Assembly: GCF_021049305.1 (NCBI RefSeq)
Contig: NZ_CP088081.1
Coordinates: 2,170,001 to 2,234,000, forward strand
DNA length: 64,000 nt
Direction: 5' to 3'
DNA from: Ideonella dechloratans
Lineage (GTDB): Bacteria > Pseudomonadota > Gammaproteobacteria > Burkholderiales > Burkholderiaceae_C
A program made the position numbers and the translations under genes. Positions 1 to 9,966 of this stretch are shown here, in pieces. Every line of letters starts with the position of its first letter. Position 1 is the first letter of the stretch. Under the pieces are notes generated by a model that worked only from the letters and a program-made list of their open reading frames with translations, ran no database searches and was not told where the DNA came from.

Positions 1-631
1 GGCAGATGATGACGGTGACGATCACCAGGGCCAGGAACAGGTAGTAGTACAGGGTGACCGAGGGCAGTTCGTGGCCGAACAGGTGCAGCGGCTCGCTGAA
101 GTCCAGGGAGCCGATCTTCATGGGCTCGATCTGGCCGATGCCGCGCGGGCCGTTGGTGATGTTGATCGGGTACTCCAGGTTGTTCATGAACACCCGGATG
201 ATCTCGCCGAAGCCCAGGGTGACGATGGCCAGGTAGTCCCCGCGCAGCTTCAGCGTGGGCGCGCCCAGCAGCATGCCCGCGCCGGCCGCCAGCAGCGCCG
301 CCAAGGGGATGACCGCCCAGATGGGCGTGTGCAGCCCGTTGGGGAACATCGCCTTGATCCACTCGAAGTTGTCGGTGAGCTGCGGGCTGGCCAAGAGCGC
401 GTACATGTAGGCGCCCACGGCGTAGAAGGCGACGTAGCCCAGGTCCAAGAGGCCCGCGTAGCCCACCACGATGTTCAGGCCCAGGGCCAGCATCACGTAC
501 AGCAGGGCCAGCGCCATGATGCGCACCCAGCCCTGGCCGAACTGCGCGGCCCACAGCGGCAGCACCAGCAGCAGCACGCCGGCCACCAGGAACACCACGA
601 TCTTGGTTGTCTTGTTCATCTCTGCAAACAT
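1..631 (-). CDS. livM: Branched-chain amino acid-type ABC transporter permease LivM (partial, cut by left edge)
   Basis: Inner-membrane permease of a LivFGHMJ-type ABC importer. About 210 N-terminal residues are visible and the C-terminal part lies outside the window. The sequence is a run of hydrophobic helices with the conserved family stretch around GLNIVVGYAGLLDLGYVAFY (residues about 55-75), typical of LivM. I chose the ATG at 631 because a GAGGAA ribosome site lies about 10 bases upstream; the ATG at 619 is in frame and also possible. It follows livH by 19 bases in the same direction, so the two are co-transcribed. The ATPase genes livG and livF would be expected further downstream, off the left edge. 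Substrate is not provable: Liv-type systems also carry urea, amides and other amino acids. Confidence 0.93.
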   Translation of the reverse strand, partial: MFAEMNKTTKIVVFLVAGVLLLVLPLWAAQFGQGWVRIMALALLYVMLALGLNIVVGYAGLLDLGYVAFYAVGAYMYALLASPQLTDNFEWIKAMFPNGLHTPIWAVIPLAALLAAGAGMLLGAPTLKLRGDYLAIVTLGFGEIIRVFMNNLEYPINITNGPRGIGQIEPMKIGSLDFSEPLHLFGHELPSVTLYYYLFLALVIVTVIIC

Positions 632-650
632 GGTCTTGGGTTCCTCTGCC

Positions 651-1580
651 TCAGGCGCGGTCGGCCACGCGTTCGCCCATCAGGCCCGAGGGGCGCAGGG
701 TGAGCACCAGGATCAGCACGAGGAAGGCGAAGATGTCCACGTACTGGCTGCCGAAGACGCCGTTGGTCAGGTCGCCCAGGTAGCCCGCGCCGATGGCTTC
801 GATCAGGCCCAGCAGCACGCCGCCGACCATCGCCCCGGTGAGGTTGCCGATGCCGCCGAACACGGCCGCGGTGAAGGCCTTGAGCCCCGGCAGGAAGCCC
901 ATGGTGTGCTGCACGGTGCCGTAGTTGAGCGCCCACATGATCCCGGCGATGGCCGCCAGCGAGGCGCCGATCACGAAGGTCAGCGAGATGATGAAGTCCG
1001 GCTTGACCCCCATCAGGCCGGCCACCCGCGGGTTCTCGGCCGTGGCCCGCATGGCCCGGCCCAGCTTGGTCTTGTTGACCAGCCACAAGAGACCGGCCAG
1101 CACCGCCACCGTGCTGCCCAGGATCAGCAGCTGCGTGACCGTGATCACCGGCCCGTCGGCCCACAGGAAGAACACGTCCGTGGGCAGCAGCGGCGGAAAC
1201 GGCTTGGGATTGGGCTTCCAGATCATCATGGCCAGCGTCTGCAGCAGCAGGCTCATGCCCATGGCCGTGATCAGCGGCGCCAGCCGCGGCGCGTTGCGCA
1301 GCGGCCGGTAGGCGATCTTCTCCACCAGGAAGTTCAGCACCGAGCACGCCAGGATCGCGATGGGCAGCGAGATCAGCAGCAGCGCCCAGCCCGGCAGGCC
1401 CGAGTCCGCCAGCGCCGTGACCACCGACCACGACACCATCGCACCCACCATCAGCACCTCGCCGTGCGCGAAATTGATCAGGCTGATGATCCCGTACACC
1501 ATCGTGTAGCCCAGTGCCACCAGAGCGTACATGCTCCCCAGCACCAGGCCGTTGATGATCTGTTGAACGAAGATGTCCAT
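651..1580 (-). CDS. livH: Branched-chain amino acid-type ABC transporter permease LivH
   Basis: Inner-membrane permease partner of LivM, 309 residues, the usual LivH length. The N-terminus (FVQQIINGLVLGSMYALVAL) and the following GYTMVYGIISLINFAHGE segment are hallmark LivH sequences. Eight or so hydrophobic helices fill the protein. A short AAGG ribosome site lies about 8 bases before the ATG. It is the first gene of its transcript. Upstream, at 1635-1650, is a sequence with the layout of a sigma-54 promoter, and a sigma-54 activator is encoded just across the intergenic region. No livK/livJ binding-protein gene lies upstream, so the binding protein must be downstream off-window or elsewhere. 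Confidence 0.95.
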   Translation of the reverse strand: MDIFVQQIINGLVLGSMYALVALGYTMVYGIISLINFAHGEVLMVGAMVSWSVVTALADSGLPGWALLLISLPIAILACSVLNFLVEKIAYRPLRNAPRLAPLITAMGMSLLLQTLAMMIWKPNPKPFPPLLPTDVFFLWADGPVITVTQLLILGSTVAVLAGLLWLVNKTKLGRAMRATAENPRVAGLMGVKPDFIISLTFVIGASLAAIAGIMWALNYGTVQHTMGFLPGLKAFTAAVFGGIGNLTGAMVGGVLLGLIEAIGAGYLGDLTNGVFGSQYVDIFAFLVLILVLTLRPSGLMGERVADRA

Positions 1581-1634
1581 TCAAAAACCTTGTGGTTGTG
1601 CGGCGAACCGCGTCCAGACAATGACACCCCCTAT

Positions 1635-1650
1635 CGCACGGCCTGTGCCA
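1635..1650 (-). promoter_or_regulatory. Putative sigma-54 (-24/-12) promoter of livH
   Basis: On the minus strand the sequence TGGCAC-N5-GTGCG lies 55 to 70 bases before the livH start. The sigma-54 consensus is TGGCAC-N5-TTGCW, so the invariant GG and GC doublets are at the correct spacing, with one mismatch in the TTGC core. The transcript would start near 1625 and leave a leader of about 45 bases. A sigma-54 response regulator is encoded next door. The match is good but not tested. Confidence 0.6.
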
Positions 1651-1692
1651 GCTGGGGTAAGCACCAAGATGGGTCAGGGATAACCCCGCCGT

Positions 1693-1761
1693 TTTCGGGC
1701 CGAAACCGCCTGTTTGCCCCGCCCCGGTGCCCTGCCATGCACGCCGCCCGTGCGGGCATGG
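1693..1761. promoter_or_regulatory. Inverted repeats in the livH / sensor-kinase intergenic region (candidate activator sites)
   Basis: The 318-base stretch between livH (1580) and the kinase start (1899) contains no convincing gene. It holds two inverted repeats upstream of the putative sigma-54 promoter. TTTCGG-G-CCGAAA at 1693-1705 has a perfect 6-bp arm. CCATGC (1735-1740) pairs with GCATGG (1756-1761), with an inner GCACG/CGTGC pair. They lie about 50 and 100 bases upstream of the -24 element, the range where enhancer-binding proteins usually sit. Function is inferred from position only. Confidence 0.35.
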
Positions 1762-1898
1762 GGCGATGATCCACACCGCCATTTCGGCGCATAGTGCGGT
1801 TTTCCACACCACCCACCCCGCCCGGGGGCGAAACACCCCGCGCCGGCCTGCGTCGGACTGCGCCAGGGGCCTTGGCTTTGGGCACACTACGCACCCTG

Positions 1899-3753
1899 AT
1901 GCCCGTGTCCTTCCCCGCTCTGTCCCCTCCGGATGCCCGGCCGCTGCGTCAGCGGCTGCTGCGTTCGGGCCTGCTGCTGCTGGGGGTGCTGGCCTGGGTC
2001 GCCCTGGGCAGTTGGGTGGGCTACCGCTGGAACGAGCGGGCCGGGTTGGAGAACCTGTCGGCCGTGGCCAACGAGCGGCTGGAGCTCTATGCGGCGACGC
2101 TGGAATCGGAACTGGCGCGCTACGCCTACCTGCCCAGCCTGATCGCCGCCGACGCCGATGTGCGCGCCTTGCTGCTGCACCCCCAATCCGGCGCCGCCAG
2201 GGAGGCGGCCCGCCTGACCCTGGCCCGCATCGGCGTGCGCGCCGGCGCCTCCGAGGTGATGCTGACCGACGCCGAAGGCCATCTGCTGGTGAGCAGCGAC
2301 CCCAACGGCGGCAGCACCCCGGCGGCGGAACTGGCCAAGCCTGCCGACCACTTCGCCCGCAACCCCGGGGACGGCAGCACGGACTACCTCTTCGTCCATC
2401 CCGTCGTGCTGGAAGGCAGCAACCGCGGCCGGGTGGTCCTGAAGCTCAACCTGGCCCCGCTGGAGGCGACTTGGGTGGACCTGGGCGCCCGCTCGCAGAG
2501 CGAGCGCCTGCTGGTGCTCGACGAGAGCGACACGGTGGTCATCACCTCGGTGCCCAGCTGGAAGTACCGCTGGCTGGCCCCCAACCCGGGTGAGGTCGGA
2601 CCGCTGGGGCCACCGCCCCACGCCAACGGCGAACTGCAGCTGGCCGTGGACCGCCAGCTCAGCCCCTCGGTCAGCCTGGTGCGGGTGCCCACCGGCGACG
2701 GTGCGCTGCCGCCACGCCTGCTGCGCCAGGAGCGCGCGCTGTGGGCCCTGGGGGGCCGCCTGCTGAGCCTGTCGGACCCATCCGAGGTCTGGCGCCAGGC
2801 CCGCACCGCAGCCTGGGGCGGCGCGGCGGCCGGAGCCCTGGTGGCCAGCCTGCTGCTCTATCTCTTCTTCCGCCGCCGCGCCGAGCGCCAGCTGCTGCAG
2901 GCCCGCAACGCACTGCAGCAGGCGCACGATCAGCTGGAACGCCAGGTGGACCTGCGCACCACCCAGCTGCGCACCGCCAACGACGAACTCAAGCGCCAGA
3001 TTGCCCAGCGCGTGCTGGCCGAGGATGAACTGCAGCAGGCCAGCAAGCTGGCCGTGCTGGGCCAGATGTCCACCGGCATCTCGCACGAGATCAACCAGCC
3101 ACTGACGGCCCTGCGGGTGCTCTCGCGCAACAGCCTGCGCCTGCTGGAGGCCGGTCGCCAGGCCGACGTGGCCACCAACCTGCGCACCATCGACGAGATG
3201 TCCGAGCGCATGGGCCGCATCGTCACCCAGCTCAAGTCCTTCGCCCGCAAGGACAGCCTGCGGCAGCAACCGGTCTCGCTGGCCCTGGCGGTGCGCAACG
3301 TGCTGCTGATGCTGGACCACCGGCTGCGCCATCTGGATGTGCGGGTGGTGCAGGACGTGCCCGAGGACCTGCGCGCCCAGGGCGATGCCAACCGGCTGGA
3401 ACAGGTGCTGCTGAACCTTGCCGGCAATGCGCTGGATGCCATGGCCAGCACCGACGGCGCGGTGCTCGGCTTCCACGCCCGGCGCGAAGGCGACCGGGTC
3501 TGGGTGGCAGTGGAGGACAACGGCCCGGGCATCGACGAGACCCAGATGGCCCGCCTGTTCGAGCCCTTCTTCACCACCAAGCCGGCCGGCCAGGGCCTGG
3601 GCCTGGGCCTGGTGATCTCGGCCAAGATCGTGCGGGAATTCGGCGGCACGCTGCGGGCGCAACGCACCGCCCAGGGCATGCGCTTCGAATTCGACCTGGC
3701 CGCCGAGGCCCCCTCCCCGGCGACCGAACACGGGCCTGCCAGCCCTTCCGAGG

Positions 3754-3767
<14 letters not shown>
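1899..3767 (+). CDS. DctB/AauS-like sensor histidine kinase
   Basis: Membrane sensor kinase of 622 residues, the length of DctB-family proteins. Transmembrane helix 1 spans about residues 20-42, then a periplasmic double-Cache-type region (about 50-290), helix 2 (about 305-327), a coiled coil, an H-box with GISHEINQP (phospho-His near 397), and an ATPase domain with DNGPGI and FFTTKPAGQGLGLGL boxes. The ATG at 1899 is preferred over upstream in-frame codons because the hydrophobic helix then starts at a normal distance; its ribosome site is weak. The stop overlaps the response-regulator start. DctB-family sensors detect C4-dicarboxylates, 2-oxoglutarate or acidic amino acids; which one applies here cannot be read from sequence. 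Confidence 0.9.
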
Positions 3768-5088
<1,321 letters not shown>

Positions 5089-5097
<9 letters not shown>

Positions 5098-5113
5098 AGG
5101 GCCCTCAGCGGTA
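5089..5113. terminator. Bidirectional hairpin shared by two convergent genes
   Basis: TACCGCTGA (5089-5097) and TCAGCGGTA (5105-5113) form a perfect 9-bp inverted repeat around a GC-rich AGGGCCC loop. Both stop codons are inside the arms, so the regulator and the binding protein both end in Tyr-Arg-stop from the same bases. There is no U-tract, so it may act as an RNA 3'-end stabiliser or a weak bidirectional terminator. Confidence 0.5.
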
Positions 5114-6049
5114 CACCGCGGGGTCGGGTGAATCGGTCGGGTGGGTGATCACCCGCTGCAGGGCCGGGCTCATCGGCAGCTGCAGGTTGATGTGCCGTGG
5201 CGGGATGGGCTGCTGGAACCACTTGTCATAGATGGCCTGGATCTCGCCGCTGCGGTAGAGCCCCGCCAGCACCTCGTCCACCAGGCGCTTGAACACCGGA
5301 TCGCCCTTGCGCAGCACCAGGGCGTAGGGTTCGCTGGTCAGCGGTGTCGGGGCGATCATGTACTCGGCGGAATCGGGTGCCTCGGCCAGCAGGCTCTGCA
5401 GCAGCACGTCGTCCATGGCATAGGCCGCGGCCTGGCGCGCCGTGACCATGCGGAAACCCTCGATGTCGTAGAGCCCGGCCAGGATCTTCATGTCCAGCCC
5501 GCGCCGCCGGTTCTCGGCCTGCAGGAACTGGATGCTGGTGGTGGCCAGGGTGGTGGCCACCGGGCGGCCCCGCAGGTCGTCCAGGCTGAGCACCGGCGCG
5601 TCCTTGCGGGACAGCAACTTGCTGCTGGCCACGAAGATGGTCAGCGAAAAGGCCGCCTGGCTCTCGCGCTCGACGTTGTGCGTGGTGACGCCGCATTCCA
5701 GGTCGGCCGTGCCATTGGCCACCAGGGGCAGACGGGTGGCCGAGCTGACCCCCATCATCCGCACCTCCAGGTCGGGCATGTCCAGGCGCCGACGCACCGC
5801 CTGCACCACCTTGCGGCAGAGGTCCACGCTGTAGCCCACCGGCTGGCGGTCCAGGTTCAGGTAGGAGAACGGCGGCGAGGACAGCCGGTAGCCCACCGTG
5901 ATCAGGCCGGTGTCGTGGATCTTGCGCAGGGTGGGCGAGGCGCTGATGGCAGCGGGCTCGGCGGCTGCCGCGGTCTGCCCCCCGCCCAGCACGAGGGCAA
6001 GGGCCAGAAGGGCAAGGGACAGGGGGGATGGATGCGGGCGCGCTGCCAT
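5105..6049 (-). CDS. GltI-like periplasmic amino-acid-binding protein (ABC transporter type, orphan)
   Basis: Predicted exported solute-binding protein of 314 residues. The first ~30 residues form a signal peptide (basic start, LALLALALVLGGG core, cleavage near AAAAEP). The mature part begins TLRKIHDTGLITVGYR and continues SSPPFSY, matching the glutamate/aspartate-binding GltI/AatJ group of PBP2 proteins. I chose the ATG at 6049 because it puts the basic segment at the start; the ATG at 6076 would add nine residues. No permease or ATPase gene is adjacent, so it either works with a transporter encoded elsewhere or feeds signal to the convergent two-component system. Acidic amino acids are the most likely ligand by family, but this is inference. 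Confidence 0.82.
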   Translation of the reverse strand: MAARPHPSPLSLALLALALVLGGGQTAAAAEPAAISASPTLRKIHDTGLITVGYRLSSPPFSYLNLDRQPVGYSVDLCRKVVQAVRRRLDMPDLEVRMMGVSSATRLPLVANGTADLECGVTTHNVERESQAAFSLTIFVASSKLLSRKDAPVLSLDDLRGRPVATTLATTSIQFLQAENRRRGLDMKILAGLYDIEGFRMVTARQAAAYAMDDVLLQSLLAEAPDSAEYMIAPTPLTSEPYALVLRKGDPVFKRLVDEVLAGLYRSGEIQAIYDKWFQQPIPPRHINLQLPMSPALQRVITHPTDSPDPAVYR

Positions 6050-6138
6050 GGGGGAACCGGTGGCGCATTGTGACAAATCAGAACGGCGGCCGAACTGGGC
6101 ACTGGCCCCAGGTCCAGAGGCGTCTTAGCATCCGCCCC

Positions 6139-7383
6139 ATGCGCTCCACCCCCGATTTCCGCGATCCGGCCTTTCTGCAGCAGCACCTGCTGCAGACCAT
6201 GGCCTTCTATGACGACCGCTGTGTGGATCCCAGTGGCGGGCTCTACCAGTTCTACCGCGACGACGGCAGCGTCTACGACCACACCACCCGGCACCTGGTG
6301 AGCAGCACCCGCTTCGTGGTGACCCACGCCATGATGGCCCGGCGCTTTCCCGCGCATCCCCGGGCCGCGCACTGGCGCGACACGGCCCGCCATGCCCTGC
6401 GCTTCGTGCAGGACGTCCACCGTGACGAGGCCAGCGGTGGCTACCTGTGGCTGCTGCGCTGGCGGAATGGCCAGTGCGAGGCGGTGGACGCCACCCAACA
6501 CGCCTACGGACTGGCCTTCGTGCTGCTGGCCCAGGCGCAGGCCGTGCTGGCCGGGCTGGAGGAGGCCCGCCCTGCCCTGCAGCAGACCCTGGCCCTGATG
6601 GAGCAGCGCTTCTGGGAGCCGGCCACGGGCCTGTATGCCGACGAGGCCGGCCCCGGCTGGGCCCTGCGCCCCTACCGCGGCCAGAACGCCAACATGCATG
6701 CCTGCGAAGCCCTGATGGCGGCCCATGAAGCCACCGGCGACGCCTTCTGCCTGCAGCGTGCCCACACCCTGGCCCAGCACGTCACCCAGACCCTGGCCGG
6801 GCGCTGCCATGGCTGGGTCTGGGAGCACTTCCACACCGACTGGACACCGGACTGGGACTTCAACCGGCACGATCCCGCCAACCTGTTCCGTCCCTGGGGC
6901 TACCAGGTCGGCCACTGGACGGAATGGGCCAAGCTGCTGCTGACGCTGGAGCGGCTGAGCCCGGACGACGCCGACACCGGCTGGATGCTGCCGCGGGCCC
7001 GCGAACTGTTCGCGGCGGCGGTTCATCTGGGCTGGGACAACGCCCACGGTGGTCTGGTCTATGGTCTGGGGCCCCTGGGCGATCCGGCCACCGACACCCA
7101 TCTGAAGGTCAGCGACGGCGACAAGTACCACTGGGTCCAGGCCGAAACGCTGGCCGCGGCGGCGGCCCTGGCCCAGCGCACCGGCGAAGGCGGCTACTGG
7201 GACTGGTACGACCGGATCTGGGCCTACGCCTGGCGACACTTCGTGGACCACGACCACGGCGCCTGGTACCGCATCCTGGGGCCGGACAACCGCAAGCTGA
7301 CCGACGAGAAAAGCCCGGCCGGCAAGGTGGATTACCACAACCTGGGCGCCTGTCACGAGGTGCTCGACACGCTGGCCCGCTGA
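6139..7383 (+). CDS. AGE-family sugar epimerase/isomerase
   Basis: Cytoplasmic enzyme of 414 residues in the N-acylglucosamine 2-epimerase / mannose isomerase / cellobiose 2-epimerase superfamily, an (alpha/alpha)6 barrel. Family landmarks include RHLVSSTRFVVTHAMM (about 50-65), NANMHACEALMAAHEATG (about 178-195), EHFHTDW, KYHWVQAETLAAAAAL and the terminal GACHEVLDTL; the conserved histidines in these segments are the presumed acid/base pair. Length and the YDDRCVDPSGG start fit the D-mannose isomerase branch, which interconverts mannose and fructose, but the exact sugar is not determined. The gene stands alone, divergent from the binding protein with 89 bases between starts. No sugar transporter or kinase is nearby to suggest a pathway. 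Confidence 0.85.
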   Translation: MRSTPDFRDPAFLQQHLLQTMAFYDDRCVDPSGGLYQFYRDDGSVYDHTTRHLVSSTRFVVTHAMMARRFPAHPRAAHWRDTARHALRFVQDVHRDEASGGYLWLLRWRNGQCEAVDATQHAYGLAFVLLAQAQAVLAGLEEARPALQQTLALMEQRFWEPATGLYADEAGPGWALRPYRGQNANMHACEALMAAHEATGDAFCLQRAHTLAQHVTQTLAGRCHGWVWEHFHTDWTPDWDFNRHDPANLFRPWGYQVGHWTEWAKLLLTLERLSPDDADTGWMLPRARELFAAAVHLGWDNAHGGLVYGLGPLGDPATDTHLKVSDGDKYHWVQAETLAAAAALAQRTGEGGYWDWYDRIWAYAWRHFVDHDHGAWYRILGPDNRKLTDEKSPAGKVDYHNLGACHEVLDTLAR

Positions 7384-7548
7384 CGCCATCCGGGATTCCC
7401 CGCCCCCGCGCCCGCAACTCCGGGGTGCTTTCCGTGTTGTTTGACCGTTTCAGAGTTCCCTGACTGCGCCACCATCGGGGCAGGAGACCAATTGCGGGCA
7501 AGGTAGCTCCATGCCCTGCCCGCAGCGCAAGACAAGGGGACAGCGACC

Positions 7549-9966
7549 ATGGGGATCTATCGCATCGCGATGCGTGCAGGCAACCGCCTGATGCGCCGGC
7601 TGAGCATGCCGCTCAAGCTCACCTTGCTGGGCAGCATGCTGCTGATTCCTCTGCTGATCAATGTGATCACCGGCGCCTTGCACGACCAGTCGTCCATCCG
7701 CCTGACCCGCGCGGAGCGCCAGGGCCTGGCCCTGGTGATGCCGCTGTCGCAAACCGCTTACGAGGTCCAGGTGCACCGTGGGCTGGCCAACCGCGTGATG
7801 CACGGGGACGACAGCGCACAGGCCGCCCTGGCCCAGAGCAGCGAGCGGCTCAAGGTCCATCTGGGCGAGGTGGACCAGGTCGTCAGCCGCACCGGCGGCT
7901 TTGCCGTCCGGGACGAATGGGCCCCGCTGCGCACCGCGTTGGAGGACATCGCCAGGCCAAACCCGCAGGGCGAGGCCGCGGCCGTCTTTGCGACCCACAC
8001 GGCCCGTGTGGAGGGCCTGCGCAACCTCATCGCCACGGTGACCGAGCGATCGTCCCTGCTGCTCGATCCGGACGCCGACACCTACTTCCTGATGTCCCTG
8101 GCCACCCAGGAAGCCCTGCCCTGGACCGAACACCTGGGCCAGGTGCGCGGGCTGGGCGCCGGACTGCTGGCCGGCGGCCAGGCCAGTGCCCTGGAGCGGG
8201 CCGCCGTGATGGCCCACGGTGCCGCGCTGCAGTCGATCTTGCACGACGTCCAGTTCTCGGTGGGCGCGCTGGGTCGGGTCGACGTGACGCCGCCCAACGG
8301 CTGGCAGGAGGCCCGTGACAACACCGAACGCTTGGTGCGATCGCTCCAGCAGACCTTCTCGGCCGAGCCCCTGCAAGGTGACGCTGCGGGCTTCTTCGCC
8401 CAGGTCAGCGGCGTGATCGACGCGGTCAAGGGCTTCCAGGGCGCCGCCGCCCAGGAACTGGGCATCCGTCTCGATCGGCGCGAAGCCCATCTGGTCCAGT
8501 GGTTCTGGCTGAAGATGGGCGCCAGCGTGGTCGGCCTGCTCCTGATGCTGTACCTGAGCTCCAGCTTCTACGGCAGCGTGGTGGGTGCCCTGCGGGCGCT
8601 GCAGCGCAGCGTCAAGGCCATGTCCGCAGGCGACATGGCCCACAGCGTCAAGATCGAGGGCAGCGACGAGATCGCCGACATGGGTCAGGGCATCGAGCAG
8701 ATGTCCGGCCAGCTCTCGGCCATGGTGGCCGACATCCGCAGCAGCGCCATCCGCGTGGGCTACGCCGGCCAGCAGGCCGCCGCCCGCGGCCAGGCCCTGG
8801 CCGAACGCACCGATGCCCAGGCGGCCAGTCTGCGCCAGACCATGGCCACCGTGACCCAGCTGAGCCAGGCCGTCACGGTCAACGCCCAGGCGGCCCAGGA
8901 ACTGGACCATCTGACGCAAGCCCTGCGTGAGCGGGCCGAGGCCGGTGGCGAGGCGATGCAGCAGACGGTGGGGGCCATGGGCTCGCTCGAAGGCAGTTCA
9001 CGCCGCATGAGCGAGATCATCGGCGTGATCGACGGCATCGCCTTCCAGACGAACATCCTGGCCCTGAACGCCGCCGTGGAAGCCGCCCGTGCGGGCGAGG
9101 CCGGTCGCGGCTTTGCCGTGGTCGCCACCGAAGTGCGTCAGCTGGCCCAGCGCAGCGCCGCCGCCGCAGCGGAGATCCGCACCCTGATCGGCCAGTCCGG
9201 CGAAGAGGTGGCCCGTTCGGTCACCCGCATCCAGTCGGTCGGCCACACCCTCACCCAGGTGGTGGATGGCGTGCGCAATGTCTCGGACCGTCTGCGCACC
9301 ATCGCCGAGGCCAGCACCCAGCAGAGCGTGGGCCTGGCCGAGGTGACCAAGACCGTGGGGGCGCTGGAAGACATCACGCTGCAGAACGCCGCGATGGTGG
9401 AGGAATCAGCCAAGGACGCCGGTGAGCTGGTGCACCGGGCCCAGGCCCTGGGCGAAGCAGTGGCCTCCATCCGTCTGCGCCAGGGCAGCGCCGACGAGGC
9501 CTGCGCCCTGGTCGAGAAGGCCCATGCCCTGGTTACCCGCGAGGGGGTGGAACGGGCCAGCCAGGTCTTCACCCGGGCCGATGGCGGCTTCATCGACCGC
9601 GACCTCTACATCTTCATCGTCGACCGCGAGGGCCGCTACCTGGTGCATGGTCTGAAGCCGGCCATGAACGGCCACCGCGTGCATGAGCTGCCGGGCATCG
9701 ACGGCGACCGCTTCGTGCGCGAAGCCTGGGCCGCAGCCACCGGCAACGGCCAGCACTGGGTCGAGTACGACATCGTCAACCCCGACACCGGCAAGGTGCA
9801 GCCCAAGGCCAGCTATGTGGTGGCCCTGAACGACCGGCTGCTGCTGGGCTGCGGCATCTACCGCAGCACCAGTGCCGCCAGCGCGGTTCAGGCACCGACC
9901 GGAGCCGACCGGCCGGCCGCCGCCGGCCCGGCCAGGGGTTCAGTGCCCCAGGCTCTCCCCGCCTGA
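7549..9966 (+). CDS. Methyl-accepting chemotaxis protein with cytoplasmic C-terminal Cache domain
   Basis: Chemoreceptor of 805 residues. Transmembrane helix 1 lies at about 20-44 and helix 2 at about 320-343. The periplasmic region is helical and carries [20 protein letters not shown] (about 168-187), a motif shared with the other receptor in this window. A HAMP domain (about 345-395) precedes a signalling domain with the conserved tip [20 protein letters not shown] near 495-515. After it, residues about 650-770 ([51 protein letters not shown]) match a single Cache domain, normally periplasmic. No CheR-docking pentapeptide ends the protein. GGGGAC lies 7-12 bases before the ATG. A 7-bp inverted repeat (7494-7500/7517-7523) lies upstream. 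Confidence 0.92.
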   Translation: MGIYRIAMRAGNRLMRRLSMPLKLTLLGSMLLIPLLINVITGALHDQSSIRLTRAERQGLALVMPLSQTAYEVQVHRGLANRVMHGDDSAQAALAQSSERLKVHLGEVDQVVSRTGGFAVRDEWAPLRTALEDIARPNPQGEAAAVFATHTARVEGLRNLIATVTERSSLLLDPDADTYFLMSLATQEALPWTEHLGQVRGLGAGLLAGGQASALERAAVMAHGAALQSILHDVQFSVGALGRVDVTPPNGWQEARDNTERLVRSLQQTFSAEPLQGDAAGFFAQVSGVIDAVKGFQGAAAQELGIRLDRREAHLVQWFWLKMGASVVGLLLMLYLSSSFYGSVVGALRALQRSVKAMSAGDMAHSVKIEGSDEIADMGQGIEQMSGQLSAMVADIRSSAIRVGYAGQQAAARGQALAERTDAQAASLRQTMATVTQLSQAVTVNAQAAQELDHLTQALRERAEAGGEAMQQTVGAMGSLEGSSRRMSEIIGVIDGIAFQTNILALNAAVEAARAGEAGRGFAVVATEVRQLAQRSAAAAAEIRTLIGQSGEEVARSVTRIQSVGHTLTQVVDGVRNVSDRLRTIAEASTQQSVGLAEVTKTVGALEDITLQNAAMVEESAKDAGELVHRAQALGEAVASIRLRQGSADEACALVEKAHALVTREGVERASQVFTRADGGFIDRDLYIFIVDREGRYLVHGLKPAMNGHRVHELPGIDGDRFVREAWAAATGNGQHWVEYDIVNPDTGKVQPKASYVVALNDRLLLGCGIYRSTSAASAVQAPTGADRPAAAGPARGSVPQALPA

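Noticed and set aside
6050..6138. Searched for a sigma-54 promoter in front of the GltI-like gene
   Set aside because: No GG-N10-GC arrangement with acceptable flanks was found, so direct control by the adjacent regulator is not supported.
7494..7523. Inverted repeat GCGGGCA / TGCCCGC before the first chemoreceptor
   Set aside because: Only 7 bp with a 16-base loop in very GC-rich DNA; likely chance, mentioned only in the gene entry.
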